Assembly (NCBI GenBank): GCA_963678675.1
Contig: OY783200.1
Location: 17,848,603 to 17,912,602 of the forward strand
Length of the DNA stretch: 64,000 nt
Direction of reading: 5' to 3'
DNA from: Xiphydria camelus
Lineage: Eukaryota; Arthropoda; Insecta; Hymenoptera; Xiphydriidae
In this document: piece by piece, positions 33,802 through 44,946 of the stretch
Numbering within the stretch: the first letter of the stretch is position 1
Layout: each line of letters begins with the position of its first letter
The notes under the pieces: generated by a model
Told to the model about the DNA's origin: nothing
The model's database searches: none
The model's input: the letters and a program-made list of their open reading frames with translations, nothing else
Translations under genes and position numbers: made by a program

Positions 33802-34082
33802 GTCGGGTCTTCACTGCGCGAAACTATTTCGCGAAACTAGTCTCGCCTCGTGTACACTTTGTACTCACCCCGAAACTTGCTTCGCGAATATGTTTCGAAC
33901 TAAGTCAGTCGGTTTTCGGTCGCGCATCAAAGAGCTTCCCCTTACAAGTTGCCGCCAGTGTGAACATGCACCGTGTGTTTCGCCGGCACCATTATCTCAC
34001 GCAAACTGGCGGCTCACCTTATTTTCGCCTGGAGCCCGAAACGTTTCATCCGACACTCACGGAACATTTTCGCGAAATATTT
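33802..34082. other. Short GC-richer stretch
   Basis: Contains repeated TTCGCGAAA words (about 33820-33835, 33880 and 34070), so a short foldback is possible. No gene. Confidence 0.4.
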
Positions 34083-34940
34083 TCTACAACTGTTCAATCG
34101 GATTTAGGTCGGGACTATATGCTGGCCACTCCATAACCCGAAATTCGACTTCTGTAATGTAATCTTGCACGATTCTTTTGGTGTGCGGCCTCGCATTGTC
34201 ATGCATAAAAATAAATTCGTCTCTAAGGTAGTCGACGTAAGGTACCACATGAATTGCTAAACTCTCCTCGATGTATCTAGCACCCGTTAAACCTTTTCTC
34301 TCGTGACCACGGTCGCCCCTGCGGATGAAAACAGGGTCGGTTCGTGCTTCCATAGAAATTGCACCCCAGATCATGCAGGAACCACCTCCATAAGTACTCC
34401 GCTCTTCTATACAGCATACTGTAAATCACTCTTTCGGTCTTCGGTACATTTTTCTTCTTCGGTTACTACCATAGAAGCATATTCTGGTCTCATCTGAGAA
34501 CAGAACAGACCCCCATTGTTCCAATGTCCAATTCAGATGATCCCGTGCAAAACGCAGGCGTGCTTGATGATGAGCTGGGGTAAGTTTTAGACCAGTCGCA
34601 GGTATTTTAGGGATTAGGTTACTTTCCTGCAGTCTTCGTCTTACTATCCACTGACTAATAGCCACTCTTCATACTTCACGGAGCTGTTGTTGCACTTGAA
34701 CCGTATTAAGGCGGCATGTCTTAATGTTGTTGACACAATAAAGCGGGCATCACGACCCGTTGTAAATCGCTTTCTGCCTTTTCCAGGTCGTCTATGAAAG
34801 GATCCAGTTTCTTGATAACGTTGGCACACTCTTCATACCGCTGCGCATGTCATATCCAGTTGTTGAGCAACAGCTCGCTGGCTAAGTCCATTTTCGATTA
34901 AAGCAATAACTTGGGCGACTTTTTACGGTGTGGTATGCAT
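34083..34940 (-). pseudogene. Tc1 transposase, broken but with catalytic residues visible
   Basis: Start ATG at 34940. The N-terminal helix-turn-helix (IALIENGLSQRAVAQQLDM) is interrupted by TAA and TGA. RYQETGSFHRRPGKGRKR is the linker. The second HTH reads QWIVRRRLQESNL. Catalytic triad: Asp in LFSDETRICF, Asp in FMHDNARPHTKR, Glu in YSPDLNPIEQL. Frame changes lie near 34660 and at least one stop lies between 34374 and 34426. It is the most complete transposase in the window but cannot make a full protein. Confidence 0.9.
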
Positions 34941-35254
34941 TAAACTAACACGCTTGAAAACTAATCACACTATGAAAAACGAATAATGTGCAAATTTTAA
35001 TTGCAAAGGCAACAATTTCAATCTTTCACGAGTTTGTTATTCTCGTTATAACCACCACATGAACACGTTTCATTGGTTTACCGGTTGCTACGCATATAAA
35101 CGATAAGCATTCTTGACAGATTTAAACTCATATTAAAGCATATTAAATTGTCTTTCAAACAGCACATTTCTTTTTTGATCTGATGAATAGTTTCTAAAAA
35201 ATATACAGTTAAAGTCAAAAGTTTACAGTGGGCCGATTTCTATGCACGCAAGTG
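34083..35254 (-). mobile_element. Tc1-like element, 3' end truncated
   Basis: The 5' terminus is intact at 35254: reading inward it begins CACTTGCGTGCATAGAAATC, a typical Tc1 end, with TA outside at 35255-35256. The 3' terminus is missing, since homology stops at the coding end near 34083. The right flank begins directly with LINE coding sequence, so the Tc1 may have landed in an existing LINE copy. Confidence 0.8.
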
Positions 35255-35256
35255 TA

Positions 35257-36670
35257 GATGCTTTCCGAGTGCTTGGAAGAAATCTATTATCCTACCGATC
35301 GGCAAAGTCCCAGCCCCATCTACAACTAATGACTATCGACCCATCTCGCTGCTGCCCATACTGAGCAAGGTCTTTGAGAGACTAATCTACAACCAAGTGA
35401 TCGCATATGTCAATCTACACGATCTCTTAGATCCGTTCCAGTGCGGTTTGCGCGCTGGTCATAGCACTCAAACGGCCTTGGTTAAACTTGTCAACGACAT
35501 CAGACACAGTATGGCCAAGAGGCAAGTCATGGTGCTGGTACTGTTCGACTTTGCCAAGGCCTTCGATACAGTCTCGCATGGTTTGCTATTACTCAAACTT
35601 AAACGTCTGGGCTTTGCTGATCACACTGTCCGATGGTTCGCGTCACACATGCAGGGATGATGGCAGGCAATCAAAAAATGTGATGGCACTCTCACTAGCT
35701 GGATGGCCACCAATACTGGAGTTCTACAGGACTCCGTTCTGGGTATGCTGCTATTCTCTATCTTTATTAATGATATTGGGTCAGTCATAAAAAATGCTAA
35801 GAGGCTAATTTACGCGGATGATCTACAAATCTATCGGAGCTGTCGCTCTGAGGAGATTGATAGTTGTATTATGAGTCTCAACGAGGACATTGGCAGAATT
35901 AAACGATGGGCTAGTGTCAATTCGCTGAACCTTAACATCAGCAAAACCAAAGCGATTATTCTTGGAAATAAGCGACTCATTAACTCGCTTAAATCCTCGG
36001 ATCTCCCACCGTTAAGTTGTAACTCTGAGCTTATACCTTTTGTCTACTCTGTCGAAAACCCGGTGTAATCCTCGACTCCAAGCTCACTTTCAAGGAGCAC
36101 GTTCAACATGTCACCTCCAAAGTCAACCGAGTCTTCTATCAGCTGCAATAAATGAGGCCATATACCGATTCAGACCTACGGAAAACTTTGATTAATTCTC
36201 TGATTTTACCTCATTTAGAATACTGCTCAATTTTTCTCAATGGCTGTGGAGCCACCCTTGACCTCAAGCTACAACGACTCGTTAACCGTGGTATTCGCTA
36301 CATCTTTGAACTACCACGCGATACCTCAATCAGCTCCCATAGAATCAAGCTTGGCTGGCTGTCAGTTGAAAATCGACGCAAACTACACCTAGCAATCCTT
36401 ACTTATAAGGTTCTCAACACGAGAGAACCTGAGTTTTTGGCCGATTTACTCTTTTACTACACCACGCGAGCCACCAGTCTCTCTACACATGCCCTTACAT
36501 TAACTACTCCTCCTCATCGGACAGACTCTTATAAAGCTTCTTTTGCTATCCCTGCCCCCTAGGTGTGGAATGCCTTCCCTAGGGAAGTTCTCGAGGCTCT
36601 CTCACTCGGCTCTTTTAAGATTAAAGCTCAACGGTGGCTACTGGACGCTGATAGAAACTGTAGTTAATTA
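35257..36670 (+). pseudogene. LINE reverse transcriptase, frameshifted
   Basis: Visible RT blocks: NDYRPISLLPILSKVFERLI, FQCGLRAGHSTQTAL, motif A FDFAKAFDTVSH (Asp near 35546), then a frame change at about 35658, TGVLQDSVLG (Asp where Gly is usual), motif C YADD at 35811-35822 with both Asp intact, then SLNISKTK-like region. A second frame change near 36055 leads to VILDSKLTFKEHVQHVTSK, a TAA at 36149 and the C-terminal LPHLEYCSIFLNGC and RLVNRGIRYIFELPRDT. A stop at 36562 precedes VWNAFPREVLEALS. No endonuclease domain is present. Confidence 0.9.
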
Positions 36671-36815
36671 TCAATAGTCAATATTTAAGCTAATTGTCAA
36701 TATTTTACGCCTTCACCTTGTGCTTCTGCTTGTTGAATTGACTTCTTTCTACTGATTTTATTTAATTGATTTTATTTAACTGTTTGTTTTACCAGCGTGT
36801 TTATATTTGTTACTC

Positions 36816-37265
36816 CTAAATGAGAGATCGCTTATATATTATGCTTACACTATTACTTTGTTATTATACTCACCCTATCACTTTGTTACTACACTCACAC
36901 TTTTATTTTGTTATTATGCTTACGCTTACACTATTACTCTGTCATTATGCTTATAGTTTTTATGTACCCGCTTAAAATGTTATTATATATGCTTACACTA
37001 TTCTTACATACCCGCGCTTATACGATTATTATGTATGCTTTATACCCTGCGCTGTTGCCTTTTGATTTTTTACCCTTACTCTTAAATGAGAGATCGCTTA
37101 TACATTATGCTTACACTTACATTATTACTTCTGTTATTATGCCTATAGTTTTTATATACCCGCTTAAAATGTTATCATATATTTACACTATTCTACATAC
37201 CCGCTTATACGATTATTATGTATGCTTTATACCTTGCGCTGCTGCCTTTTGATTTTTTTTTACCT
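36816..37265. repeat. Tandem duplication in LINE 3' UTR
   Basis: AAATGAGAGATCGCTTATA occurs at about 36823 and 37082. Both are followed by GCTTACACTATTAC-like, TACCCGCTTAAAATGTTAT and GCTTTATACCYTGCGCTG in order. Units are about 259 and 190 bp. Confidence 0.8.
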
Positions 37266-37372
37266 GCATGCTCACCACAATTGTATGCTATATGCTTGCT
37301 CTGATTTCAGAGGATTATTATTTTGTTCTATTTGAATAATAAACATTCCATCAATCAATCAATTAATCAATC

Positions 37373-38040
37373 ACCTTCGTGCGTCACTAATATACCTATT
37401 ATAATTGAACAGATGCTATGGACCGGGATGACCCGGCAAAGTCACTAATCATCAACGTCATACTATTTTACGTCATATTGTATTCACTTAATAAATAAGA
37501 CCACTCTTGTTGTGCACCTACCTAATTTATAGTAAAAAAAAATTTTATATCAATATTCAATTTGATGGAAAATATGTCGTTCTCGATGCGATTCAAAAAT
37601 GTGATCCGAAGAATAGGAATATTATGACCTTAATATAGTCCATATTTTTGATCATAATCTATTTTCAATTTGATGACGATATTTAAGAAGTACTTAATAA
37701 ATTTAAGATTATCACTTCCATTTTCAAATTAAAAGTAGATCAAAATGTGACATAAAAATCGATATAGGTAAATGAGATAAAAATGCATCACATTAAGATC
37801 ATAATATTTGTATCCTTTGGATCATACTTTGATTAAATCGACGTGAAATTGATTTACCCGGGATTATAAAAATTAGGATTTTCGTTTGCTACGTATGTTG
37901 TTACGTTTGCTACGTTTAGGCATTTAGTATGCTACGACAGAGCAAACTGCAAATATTTTGAAAACGAATGGATTTATCGAAATAAAACAAGTGTGCATTT
38001 ATGGTGTTAAAAGGTTTTAAGAAGAAATTTATTTCGTCAA
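37373..38040. other. AT-rich intergenic DNA
   Basis: No gene or repeat edge is recognised. Confidence 0.45.
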
Positions 38041-38360
38041 AAGCCACATACAGTGTAGCACAAAAAAGTTGAGACATTTGTAATAACGTTAAGGCTTGCA
38101 TGTGGCGCCCTCTTCAATATTCAACAAAAAGGTCATCAAATTTCGATTCCTTGTCCCAAGAAACCCCTGTATACCAAATTTCGTGAAATTGTTTTGCGCC
38201 CATCAAAGGATATTATTGAAAACTTTTTGAAACATTCAATTTTAACACCCTGTATATTCTAAACGGTGAGGCGTAGAAAAAATTTCATTTAACTTTTTTT
38301 AATATTTCGACAAGATCTATAACATAATAAATTTGTGCCACTTGTTTCTGAATCACCCTG
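38041..38360. repeat. Two CACCCTGTAT-type element right ends
   Basis: ACACCCTGTATATTC at 38245-38259 and TCACCCTGTATAAG at 38353-38366 each match the right terminus of CAGGGTG palindromes elsewhere. No left partners are found, so these are eroded half-elements. Confidence 0.45.
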
Positions 38361-39354
38361 TATAAGTGGCATGTTGAATTGTGTAGTTCTTGCAATGAAA
38401 GACAGGTATTTACACTGTAAAACGGTATTCTGTACTATTTTGATCCCGCGGATAACTTATATTATGTGAAATATTACTAATTACTCCATTTATTAAGTAT
38501 TTTGTACTAAATTCTGTGTTTTCTGTGTACAGTTCACAATATAATCTCACCAAATGAAGCACCTTACATTACTATTACTTTCTCAGCCAAGACGCGCATC
38601 TCGACCGTCATTTTCGCAATAACGTTCGTCCTATAAGTGTGTTAAACAGTACTACGACGGCATCGTAGATAAATACTCGCTTCCCCTACTAGTCCAAGAG
38701 CCAGAGCCAAAAAAGGTCTCTGAATTTAATAAGCCCAGTTTTTTTATAGTTTATTACAGTGGTTGTGTAGACAAACATACTGCGGTCAGTCAAGCGAAAG
38801 CTGGGGCATATGTCTCAGGGACGCTATCAAAGTTGTCGTTCCTGCCGGGGTAATAATTTGAATTTAATAAGGTTGAAAATCGGTATACAACTTGTATATT
38901 GCATATAAATAAAGGTTACGAAGTCAGTCAGCTGAATGTGGGGGCGGAGCTGGTCAGTCAGCAAAAAAAGAAATGTTAATTTCGCGCGCGCTCGGCGTTG
39001 CAGGCGATTTCAAATCAGAGTATAGAAAAGAGCGCAGGTATACTCGTAGGGGGGGTAAGAGACAATAGCTCGGGGTCTGTTCCGTCGCACCGAGCGTACA
39101 CATAGGTCGTAAATATCACGGACAATTCGTTAACAGCCATCTCCCGCAGTACCCGCTTTGACCGGTACCGTCATAAAAGTGATCCGAGCCGGCTAAAGGA
39201 GAGGAGTGTCCGATGTAGACGATGAACAATTGGGGAATTTTGATACTTAGTTTTTCCATTTCGCCAGCGTCATCGACATCCTTCCCCTGGCCGATCAGGG
39301 TGCGTCGCGTCGCGTCACGTTAGCCCACGCTATCCCTTCCATTGGGCTACGATG

Positions 39355-39395
39355 CGAATATATAAATCGGGGCTAAAAGCGTGTCCTTCAATGTA
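39355..39395 (+). promoter_or_regulatory. TATA-type core promoter candidate
   Basis: ATATATAAATCGGGG at about 39358-39372 is a good TATA box and lies about 115-125 bp upstream of the ATG at 39484. A start near 39390 would leave a leader of about 95 nt. The box lies at the inner edge of the inverted arm, so its mirror in the right arm points the other way into the core. Confidence 0.4.
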
Positions 39396-39483
39396 CTATC
39401 AACCATCAAGTGTCGTGTCTCAATTCGTGTTGTATTGAACAATGGTTAAACCGTAGTGAGTGACGCATGTGTTTCGTTTCAAA

Positions 39484-39873
39484 ATGAACAAAATTTGTGT
39501 ATTCTGCCTCAAGAAGTATCAGCTATTAATATCATTTACAGAGAAGACTTTAACAAATTGTAAAGCAATTTTACGAATTCGTGCAAAATATAATTTAACG
39601 TATGACAATATATCTTTGCCGTCGAATCCAGGACAAATTGAGTGCTACCATGTAGTTTGCTACAGAAAGTTTACGGCTTTAAGTAAAAAGTATAGACAAG
39701 AGTTAAGGTAAGATACAATTCAATATAAACATTTTGTGCATGCTCAAAATAGTTTATTTCGTACTTATTATCGATATGACTTGAACACCTATTGAAGTAA
39801 GAAGTTGCGTTGTTGACGTTTAAGCGAAATCAACGAATTTGATGATTCGGAGGCAGAATTTGATAATGAATGA
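39484..39873 (+). CDS. Two-exon small zinc-finger-like protein in long-TIR element
   Basis: Exon 1 runs 39484-39707 (an in-frame upstream ATG is at 39460). The frame would stop at 39709, but the stop overlaps a strong donor, AAG|GTAAGA, at 39708. Acceptor GACGTTTAAG ends at 39824. Joining 39707 to 39825 keeps the frame for 15 further codons to TGA 39871-39873, for 90 residues with an acidic tail (EINEFDDSEAEFDNE). Metal-ligand candidates are C5, C8, C54, H56 and C59 (KICVFCLK, IECYHVVCYRKF). A C2HC-type finger with a long loop is plausible. Family unrecognised. The intron is 117 bp. It may bind element ends, but that is speculation. Confidence 0.5.
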
Positions 39874-40647
39874 GTTATTAAAATATTATTTGTAATGTCT
39901 ATTCTGTACATATATAATACATTTTCAATATTATTATATTATAATTAATTAATAGCCTATTGAATCTAGTTCGTTAAATAATAATTTATATATTCGTATC
40001 GTAGCCCAATGGAGGGGATAGCGTGGGCTAACGTGACGCGACGCGCCCTGATCGGCCAGAGGAGGGATGTCGATGACGCTGGCGAAATGGAAAAACTAAG
40101 TATCAAAATTCCCCAATTGTTCATCGGCGGCATCGGAAACTCCTCTCCTTTAGCCGGCTCGGATCACTTTTATGACGGTACCGGTCAAAGCGGGCACTAC
40201 GGGAGATGGCTGTTAACGAATTGTCCGTGATATTTACGACCTATGTACGCTCGGTGCGACGGAACAGACCCCGAGCTATTGTCTCTTACCCCCCCTACGA
40301 GTATACCTGCGCTCTTTCCTATACTCTGATTTGAAATCGCCTGCAACGCCGAGCGCGCGCGAAATTTACATTTCTTTTTTTGCTGACTGACCAGCTCCGC
40401 CCCCACATTCAGCTGACTGACTTCGTAACCTTTATTTATATGCAATATACAAGTTGTATACCGATTTTCAACCTTATTAAATTCAAATTATTACCCCGGC
40501 AGGAACGACAACTTTGATAGCGTCCCTGAGACATATGCCCCAGCTTTCGCTTGACTGACCGCAGTATGTTTGTCTACACAACCACTGTAATAAACTATAA
40601 AAAAACTGGGCTTATTAAATTCAGAGACCTTTTTTGGCTCTGGCTCT

Positions 40648-41324
40648 CCGACTATACCGCGTAGTTCCCTGAAACTGAAGAACATTTGCGATAATGCTAA
40701 TTTTATTTTCCACACCCCGCAATTGGGGATATATAGCCTCGTCATATTTAAAAATGTGCATAATGGTCCCTCGACATGTTTGTGTATACACTGCACGCGA
40801 GAGAGACAGAGAGAGAAGGAAAGCATACAAGAGAGGGCGATACGATACGAGCGAATGGTCTGTGCCTACCTGCTTACCTCCGCGCGCGGATTATTGGGGA
40901 ACGGAATATAAGATGATACGACTCTTGCGCGGTATACACCTCGGAGAAGTCGTGCCGAGGGATTAAAAATCCTGGCATTTTTTTTGTGCGGGGAGATCGT
41001 AAATACGCGATTTGTCCGGGACAGACTTCACCTTGGCGGTGCACCGGTTAAGTTAATACGTCCCTACGTCTCTTCCTGAGTCTTTTCTATGCCGCGGCGC
41101 CAGGGAGGAGGGTGGAGGGGGGGGGGGGGGGGGGCTTAAGTCGTGAAACCCGCATCGCGCACTTCTTAATCGCTCGTCGATGCCACTTTTTCGAACGACC
41201 AATGCGCGATGACTCGATGGCCGTGACCTCGCTAATAAATTTTGCCCGCGCGGTTTGTCATCAGAAATAAGAGGGAAAAGGAATTTTGTTTTTTTTTGGA
41301 TCGATGTCGTTTATATTAGCGTCG
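40648..41324. other. CpG-rich stretch with poly-G run
   Basis: A GAGAGACAGAGAGAG run near 40800-40815 and about nineteen consecutive G near 41117-41135. CpG-dense around 40880-41240. No exon is assignable. Confidence 0.45.
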
Positions 41325-41990
41325 AATAAATAGATATTTTCGTTATAAGGGCGTTGACCGCCGTTTTTAACGAGTGTGAAGTTTTCCGCAGGAGCGAAGC
41401 GAGTGCGGCAATCACACGAGTTAAAACGACGCGAAACGCCCTTATAACGAATTCTATTTTTTGTCACTAAGTGTGAAATACGAGGTTGACGGGGTTGAGG
41501 ACGCCCGTGAAACCGAGTTTTACGCACTGAGTGACGAAAATGATATTTTTGTCACTCAGTGTCAAACACTCGGTTTCATGGGCGTCCTCGACGCATGTGA
41601 AATCATCTTTCACACACCAATTCGTGAAAAGTTGCGCGGTGCGTGAAATAACCTGAGCAGTGCGTGAAATCGTCAATCTCGTGTTTGACACTTAGTGACA
41701 AAAAATAGAATTCGTTATTCGGTTGTTTCGCGCCGTTCTAACGAGTGTGATTGCCGTACTCGCTTCGCTCGTGCGGCAAACTTCACTCTCGTTAGAAACA
41801 GCGCTTCACGCCCTAATAACGAAAATAACTATTTTGTCACTCAGTGTCAAATACTCGGTTTCATGGGCGTCCTCGACGCATGTGAAATCATCTTTCACAC
41901 ACCAATTCTCGCTTCGCTCGTGCGGCAAACTTCGCACTCATTAGAAACAACGCTTTACGCCCTAATAACGAAAATAACTATTTTTCGATA
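41325..41990. repeat. Cluster of nested direct and inverted repeats
   Basis: Direct pair 41551-41625 and 41836-41908 (GTCACTCAGTGTCAAA, CGGTTTCATGGGCGTCCTCG). Second direct pair 41761-41832 and 41910-41983 (CGCTTCGCTCGTGCGGCAAA). Inverted pair 41446-41476 and 41688-41719 (ATAACGAATTCTATTTTTTG). The 41333-41450 block is an inverted copy of the CGCCCTAATAACGAAAAT unit. GAGCGAAGCGAG and its complement mark four places. No gene. Confidence 0.8.
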
Positions 41991-42823
41991 ATTGAGATAC
42001 GGCGAAGAGCATTCAATTTCGTTGGAAATTGAATACGAATAGATAGAGCTGTTTTTACTCAGATGATTGGTTAATTGATATATTTCATATTAAGACGATA
42101 CAGTCAAATAAAGTATTAGCGTAAAAAAAATAAGTAGGTACATAAATAGTAATAAGTATATATGATTATGGGGCTATGTAAAGTGTTTTATTTTAATAGT
42201 AAGAAAATTAAAAATTAAACAGAACTTGAACCCAAGAATTGTAAAGAAATGCTAATTAAATCTAGACTACATAGAAAAAAAAGAAGTGGTTATTGGGAAT
42301 CGACATTGGCGCCTCGCTATCTGGTGGCAGAAAAGGGCATACTATTGTTATAGCACGGAGATTTACTGTGGAGCCTGCTTTAAGGTATTTCTATGGTTTT
42401 GCGTTTTTCTTACGAATCTCATGAAATTTTACCAATCAAAAGACTTAAATATTACCCATCGATTCCCAAATTTTCAAAACGCTGAACCATATAGTTTTAA
42501 AAAAAATTTAATTTAATGAAGCATTTTCTACACTGACTTTCAATGGCTAACATGCAGAAGAACGGTACCTCAGTGACGTTTTGAGTTATAACTACAAAAC
42601 TAATCTTACAATGTTAAAAAAAAACTAACGGTGAATGAAATGATATTATAGGATTATTTTCACAAAAACTGGAAGTGCTGAGCCATATAGTTTCAGAGAA
42701 ATTATAATTTAAAAACTGAGATTTTTCTTGACACTGCAAAATGGTGGGAACGAGTAACTGTGATGTGGCAACAGTGCAAACAGCTGTTTTTAGAAGGCAG
42801 GTAGGAAAAGCCAGGACCGCGTC
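41991..42823. other. AT-rich intergenic DNA
   Basis: No gene. CTGAACCATATAGTTTTAAA near 42481 and CTGAGCCATATAGTTTCAGA near 42679 are a diverged direct repeat about 200 bp apart. Confidence 0.4.
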
Positions 42824-42826
42824 TAA

Positions 42827-43644
42827 TGGCTCCTCTCCACGTTGGCCAATGCGTTCGCCAATGCGTTGGCCAGCGTGCTTGCCAACGCACTGGCAAGGAC
42901 ATTGGAAACTTGTCTACACGCTGGCCAATGCGTTCGCGAATGCGTTCGCCAATGCTCCAACGCACATGGAACACATGGAGGACATGGAATTCAGTTTGTT
43001 TCGACGCAGGCCAATATGAACAACTGCACTGCAACAATTTGAAGTCACAAAATTGGCAAATAAATAATATATTTGTCACTTTAATTGTTGACAAACCCTT
43101 AATCCTTATCGTACAAATATAAATAATTTTATTGCTAAATTCTTTTAACAGACCTATCAAGTAGTCCTGTACTTTTTGCGGAGTTTACATAGATCGCATA
43201 CATCTTTAACACATCAGTGTTAAATTGAGTATAATTTTGCGTTCTAAAACACTGACTTGATCCTGCTACTACTGAAAATAGAATTATGTAGTCTCTCAGA
43301 ATTCCGTCTCGGAGAAGTGTTAAAATCAGTGCCATTTTAATATGGACATGAACACTTCTTTAAATCGAACATACTGCTAGTGCAATGAAAATTAGCAGTG
43401 TCTTCAATGCCAAAATGAACATACAAATTTCGCCTCGGGTGCGACAGCTATTCACATACTAGGCCAATGCAGCCAACGTGTGGACGCGACACCAACGTCC
43501 GCCAGCTCCAAGGCCAACGCCTTTGATGTGTCGTCAAAAACCGACACCGCGACGGATCGGTCGCCAACGCTTGGCCCAGCCAACGCCCAACGCTGGTGCC
43601 ATGCCGCCAATATCATCAATATCAGCCAACGTGTAGAGGGGCCT
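42827..43644. mobile_element. 818-bp TIR element with TAA duplication
   Basis: Left end TGGCTCCTCTCCACGTTGGC, right end GCCAACGTGTAGAGGGGCCT, flanked by TAA on both sides (42824-42826, 43645-43647). Subterminal sequence is full of GCCAATGCGTT and GCCAACGC words in both halves. TAA fits the TWA preference of PIF/Harbinger. No transposase is present. Confidence 0.8.
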
Positions 43645-43647
43645 TAA

Positions 43648-44262
43648 CGGGGGGTCATTTCGTGCCACGCACGAAGGCGCACCAGCCATGGGACGCCAAA
43701 AGGCCTCATACTTTCTCTAGAAAAGGGCGCTAAAATTGCTCTCGCACGAAAGCGTCTCATCATCTAGAAGCGGCCCTGAGAAAAGCATACAAATTCAAAT
43801 CAGTATTTTATTGAACTTGAAATATTACTGAGCTACAAGCGACCATATTTCATTTCTCCAACAAGATATCTGCGACGGACCCCCCACCCGATTTTATCAC
43901 AGCCAATCGGAGTGACTCGTCGCGTCGGTACAATGAAACAGGCCACTAAGGAGAGAGAAGCACTGTTGCCACGATTATCGTGCCAGTCAGTGCATATGTG
44001 TGAGACACATTTGTATACAGAAGGTATCTGTGTAGCAAGGAGTCCAGAGAGAGAGTACAGGTTTATTTAGCTTCGAGTTTGATAGTCACGCACCTCGCGA
44101 TTGAAATGTGAAGTTAATTATGTTGGATTTAAATTGGTGGCAAACGAATTCACACCTGCCAACGGAGCTACAGTGGCCATTTGGGTGGTATTTTATTTCA
44201 TGTTTAATGTCATTATTACTCTTGAAAACGCAATAAAAGTTTTCAAACAATTTTTTTTAATA
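43648..44262. other. Intergenic DNA
   Basis: No gene seen. Short GAGAGAGA words lie near 43951 and 44047. Confidence 0.4.
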
Positions 44263-44265
44263 TAA

Positions 44266-44547
44266 GGTGAGGTGGGGTAAGAGCGTACAAAAAAATAGAC
44301 GGGGCAAGTGCGTTATATCAACATATCAACAAAAACAATAATTTAGGTTTAGGTAGGTTTAGGTTTAGGTAATTTATCAACTGCGGAAATACCTCTTAGT
44401 TTAGAAAAACAGTTTCATTAACATAGGTACTCACCAAAAATTACAAATTAAAGATGGCAGCACTATTCGCTAAGAAACTTGAATAAAAATTGATATAAGG
44501 CACTTGCCCCGTCTATTTTTTTTTGTACGCTCTTACCCCACCTCACC
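44266..44547. mobile_element. 282-bp MITE with TAA duplication
   Basis: Ends GGTGAGGTGGGGTAAGAG and complement, flanked by TAA (44263-44265, 44548-44550). Arms continue through GTACAAAAAAATAGACGGGG and CACTTGCCCCGTCTATTTTT. The loop holds TTTAGG repeated about four times (44342-44371). Confidence 0.85.
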
Positions 44548-44664
44548 TAATACTGTTTTTTTTTTATAATCTAAAATTCAAGTTCTTGTTGGGACACTCT
44601 TTATATGACTAGGTGTTATACGACGTCATATTGAACAAATTATGCTTCCATGACGATTCCTAAT

Positions 44665-44935
44665 ATAGCAACCAATTTTATCACAACTATTCGAGTTTGG
44701 TTATCAGAGCAAGATTATTGTAGTTAGTATATTTATTGTTTAGCTCTCTAATTAAGAAATAGTTGTGAATACTGTAATGGACTAAAACATAATTATAACA
44801 ACTATAACCATAATAATATTGGTTATAGTTTTCAAACCTGAGCGATTGTGATATCTATAATATTTGGGTAATTCTCAAGTTACAGAAACTATTGTAATTG
44901 TTATTATTACTAAACAAAAAAATTGTCGTACACTA
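44665..44935. repeat. Dispersed palindromic repeat, copy 4
   Basis: AACTATTCGAGTTTGGTTATC at the left (shortened here to its family word) with ATAGTTGTGAATACTGTAAT and TTATAACAACTATAACC following. Two imperfect half-copies appear joined, and the right part is diverged. Confidence 0.6.
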
Positions 44936-44946
44936 AAATTCATTAA

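Larger units (their letters stand above)
35257..37372 (+). mobile_element. 5'-truncated non-LTR retrotransposon (CR1/L2-like)
   Basis: Begins inside the reverse transcriptase domain and runs through the C-terminus, a 3' UTR and a terminal CAAT/ATCA repeat (about 37350-37372: TCAATCAATCAATTAATCAA). A 3' microsatellite tail instead of poly(A) fits CR1/L2-like clades. The 3' UTR carries an internal tandem duplication (36816-37265). Confidence 0.85.
38697..40647. mobile_element. 1.95-kb element with about 670-bp inverted arms and one small gene
   Basis: Ends AGAGCCAGAGCCAAAAAAGG and complement. Left arm 38697-39374 and right arm 39983-40647 are nearly identical over their length, including landmarks GGGGCGGAGCTGGTCAG and GACGCACC/GGTGCGTCG. 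The unique core (39375-39982) carries a spliced zinc-finger-like gene. Both arms end inwardly in a TATATAAAT-type sequence. No transposase is seen and no clear target duplication (TCCA left, CCGA right). Confidence 0.88.

Noticed and set aside
40197..40966. Frames of 70-111 codons at 40.2-41.0 kb
   Set aside because: They lie in the right arm of the long palindrome or in CpG-rich DNA; no domain or splice support.
41461..41991. Repeated short frames around the 41.5-kb cluster
   Set aside because: Direct copies of a non-coding repeat translated in several frames.
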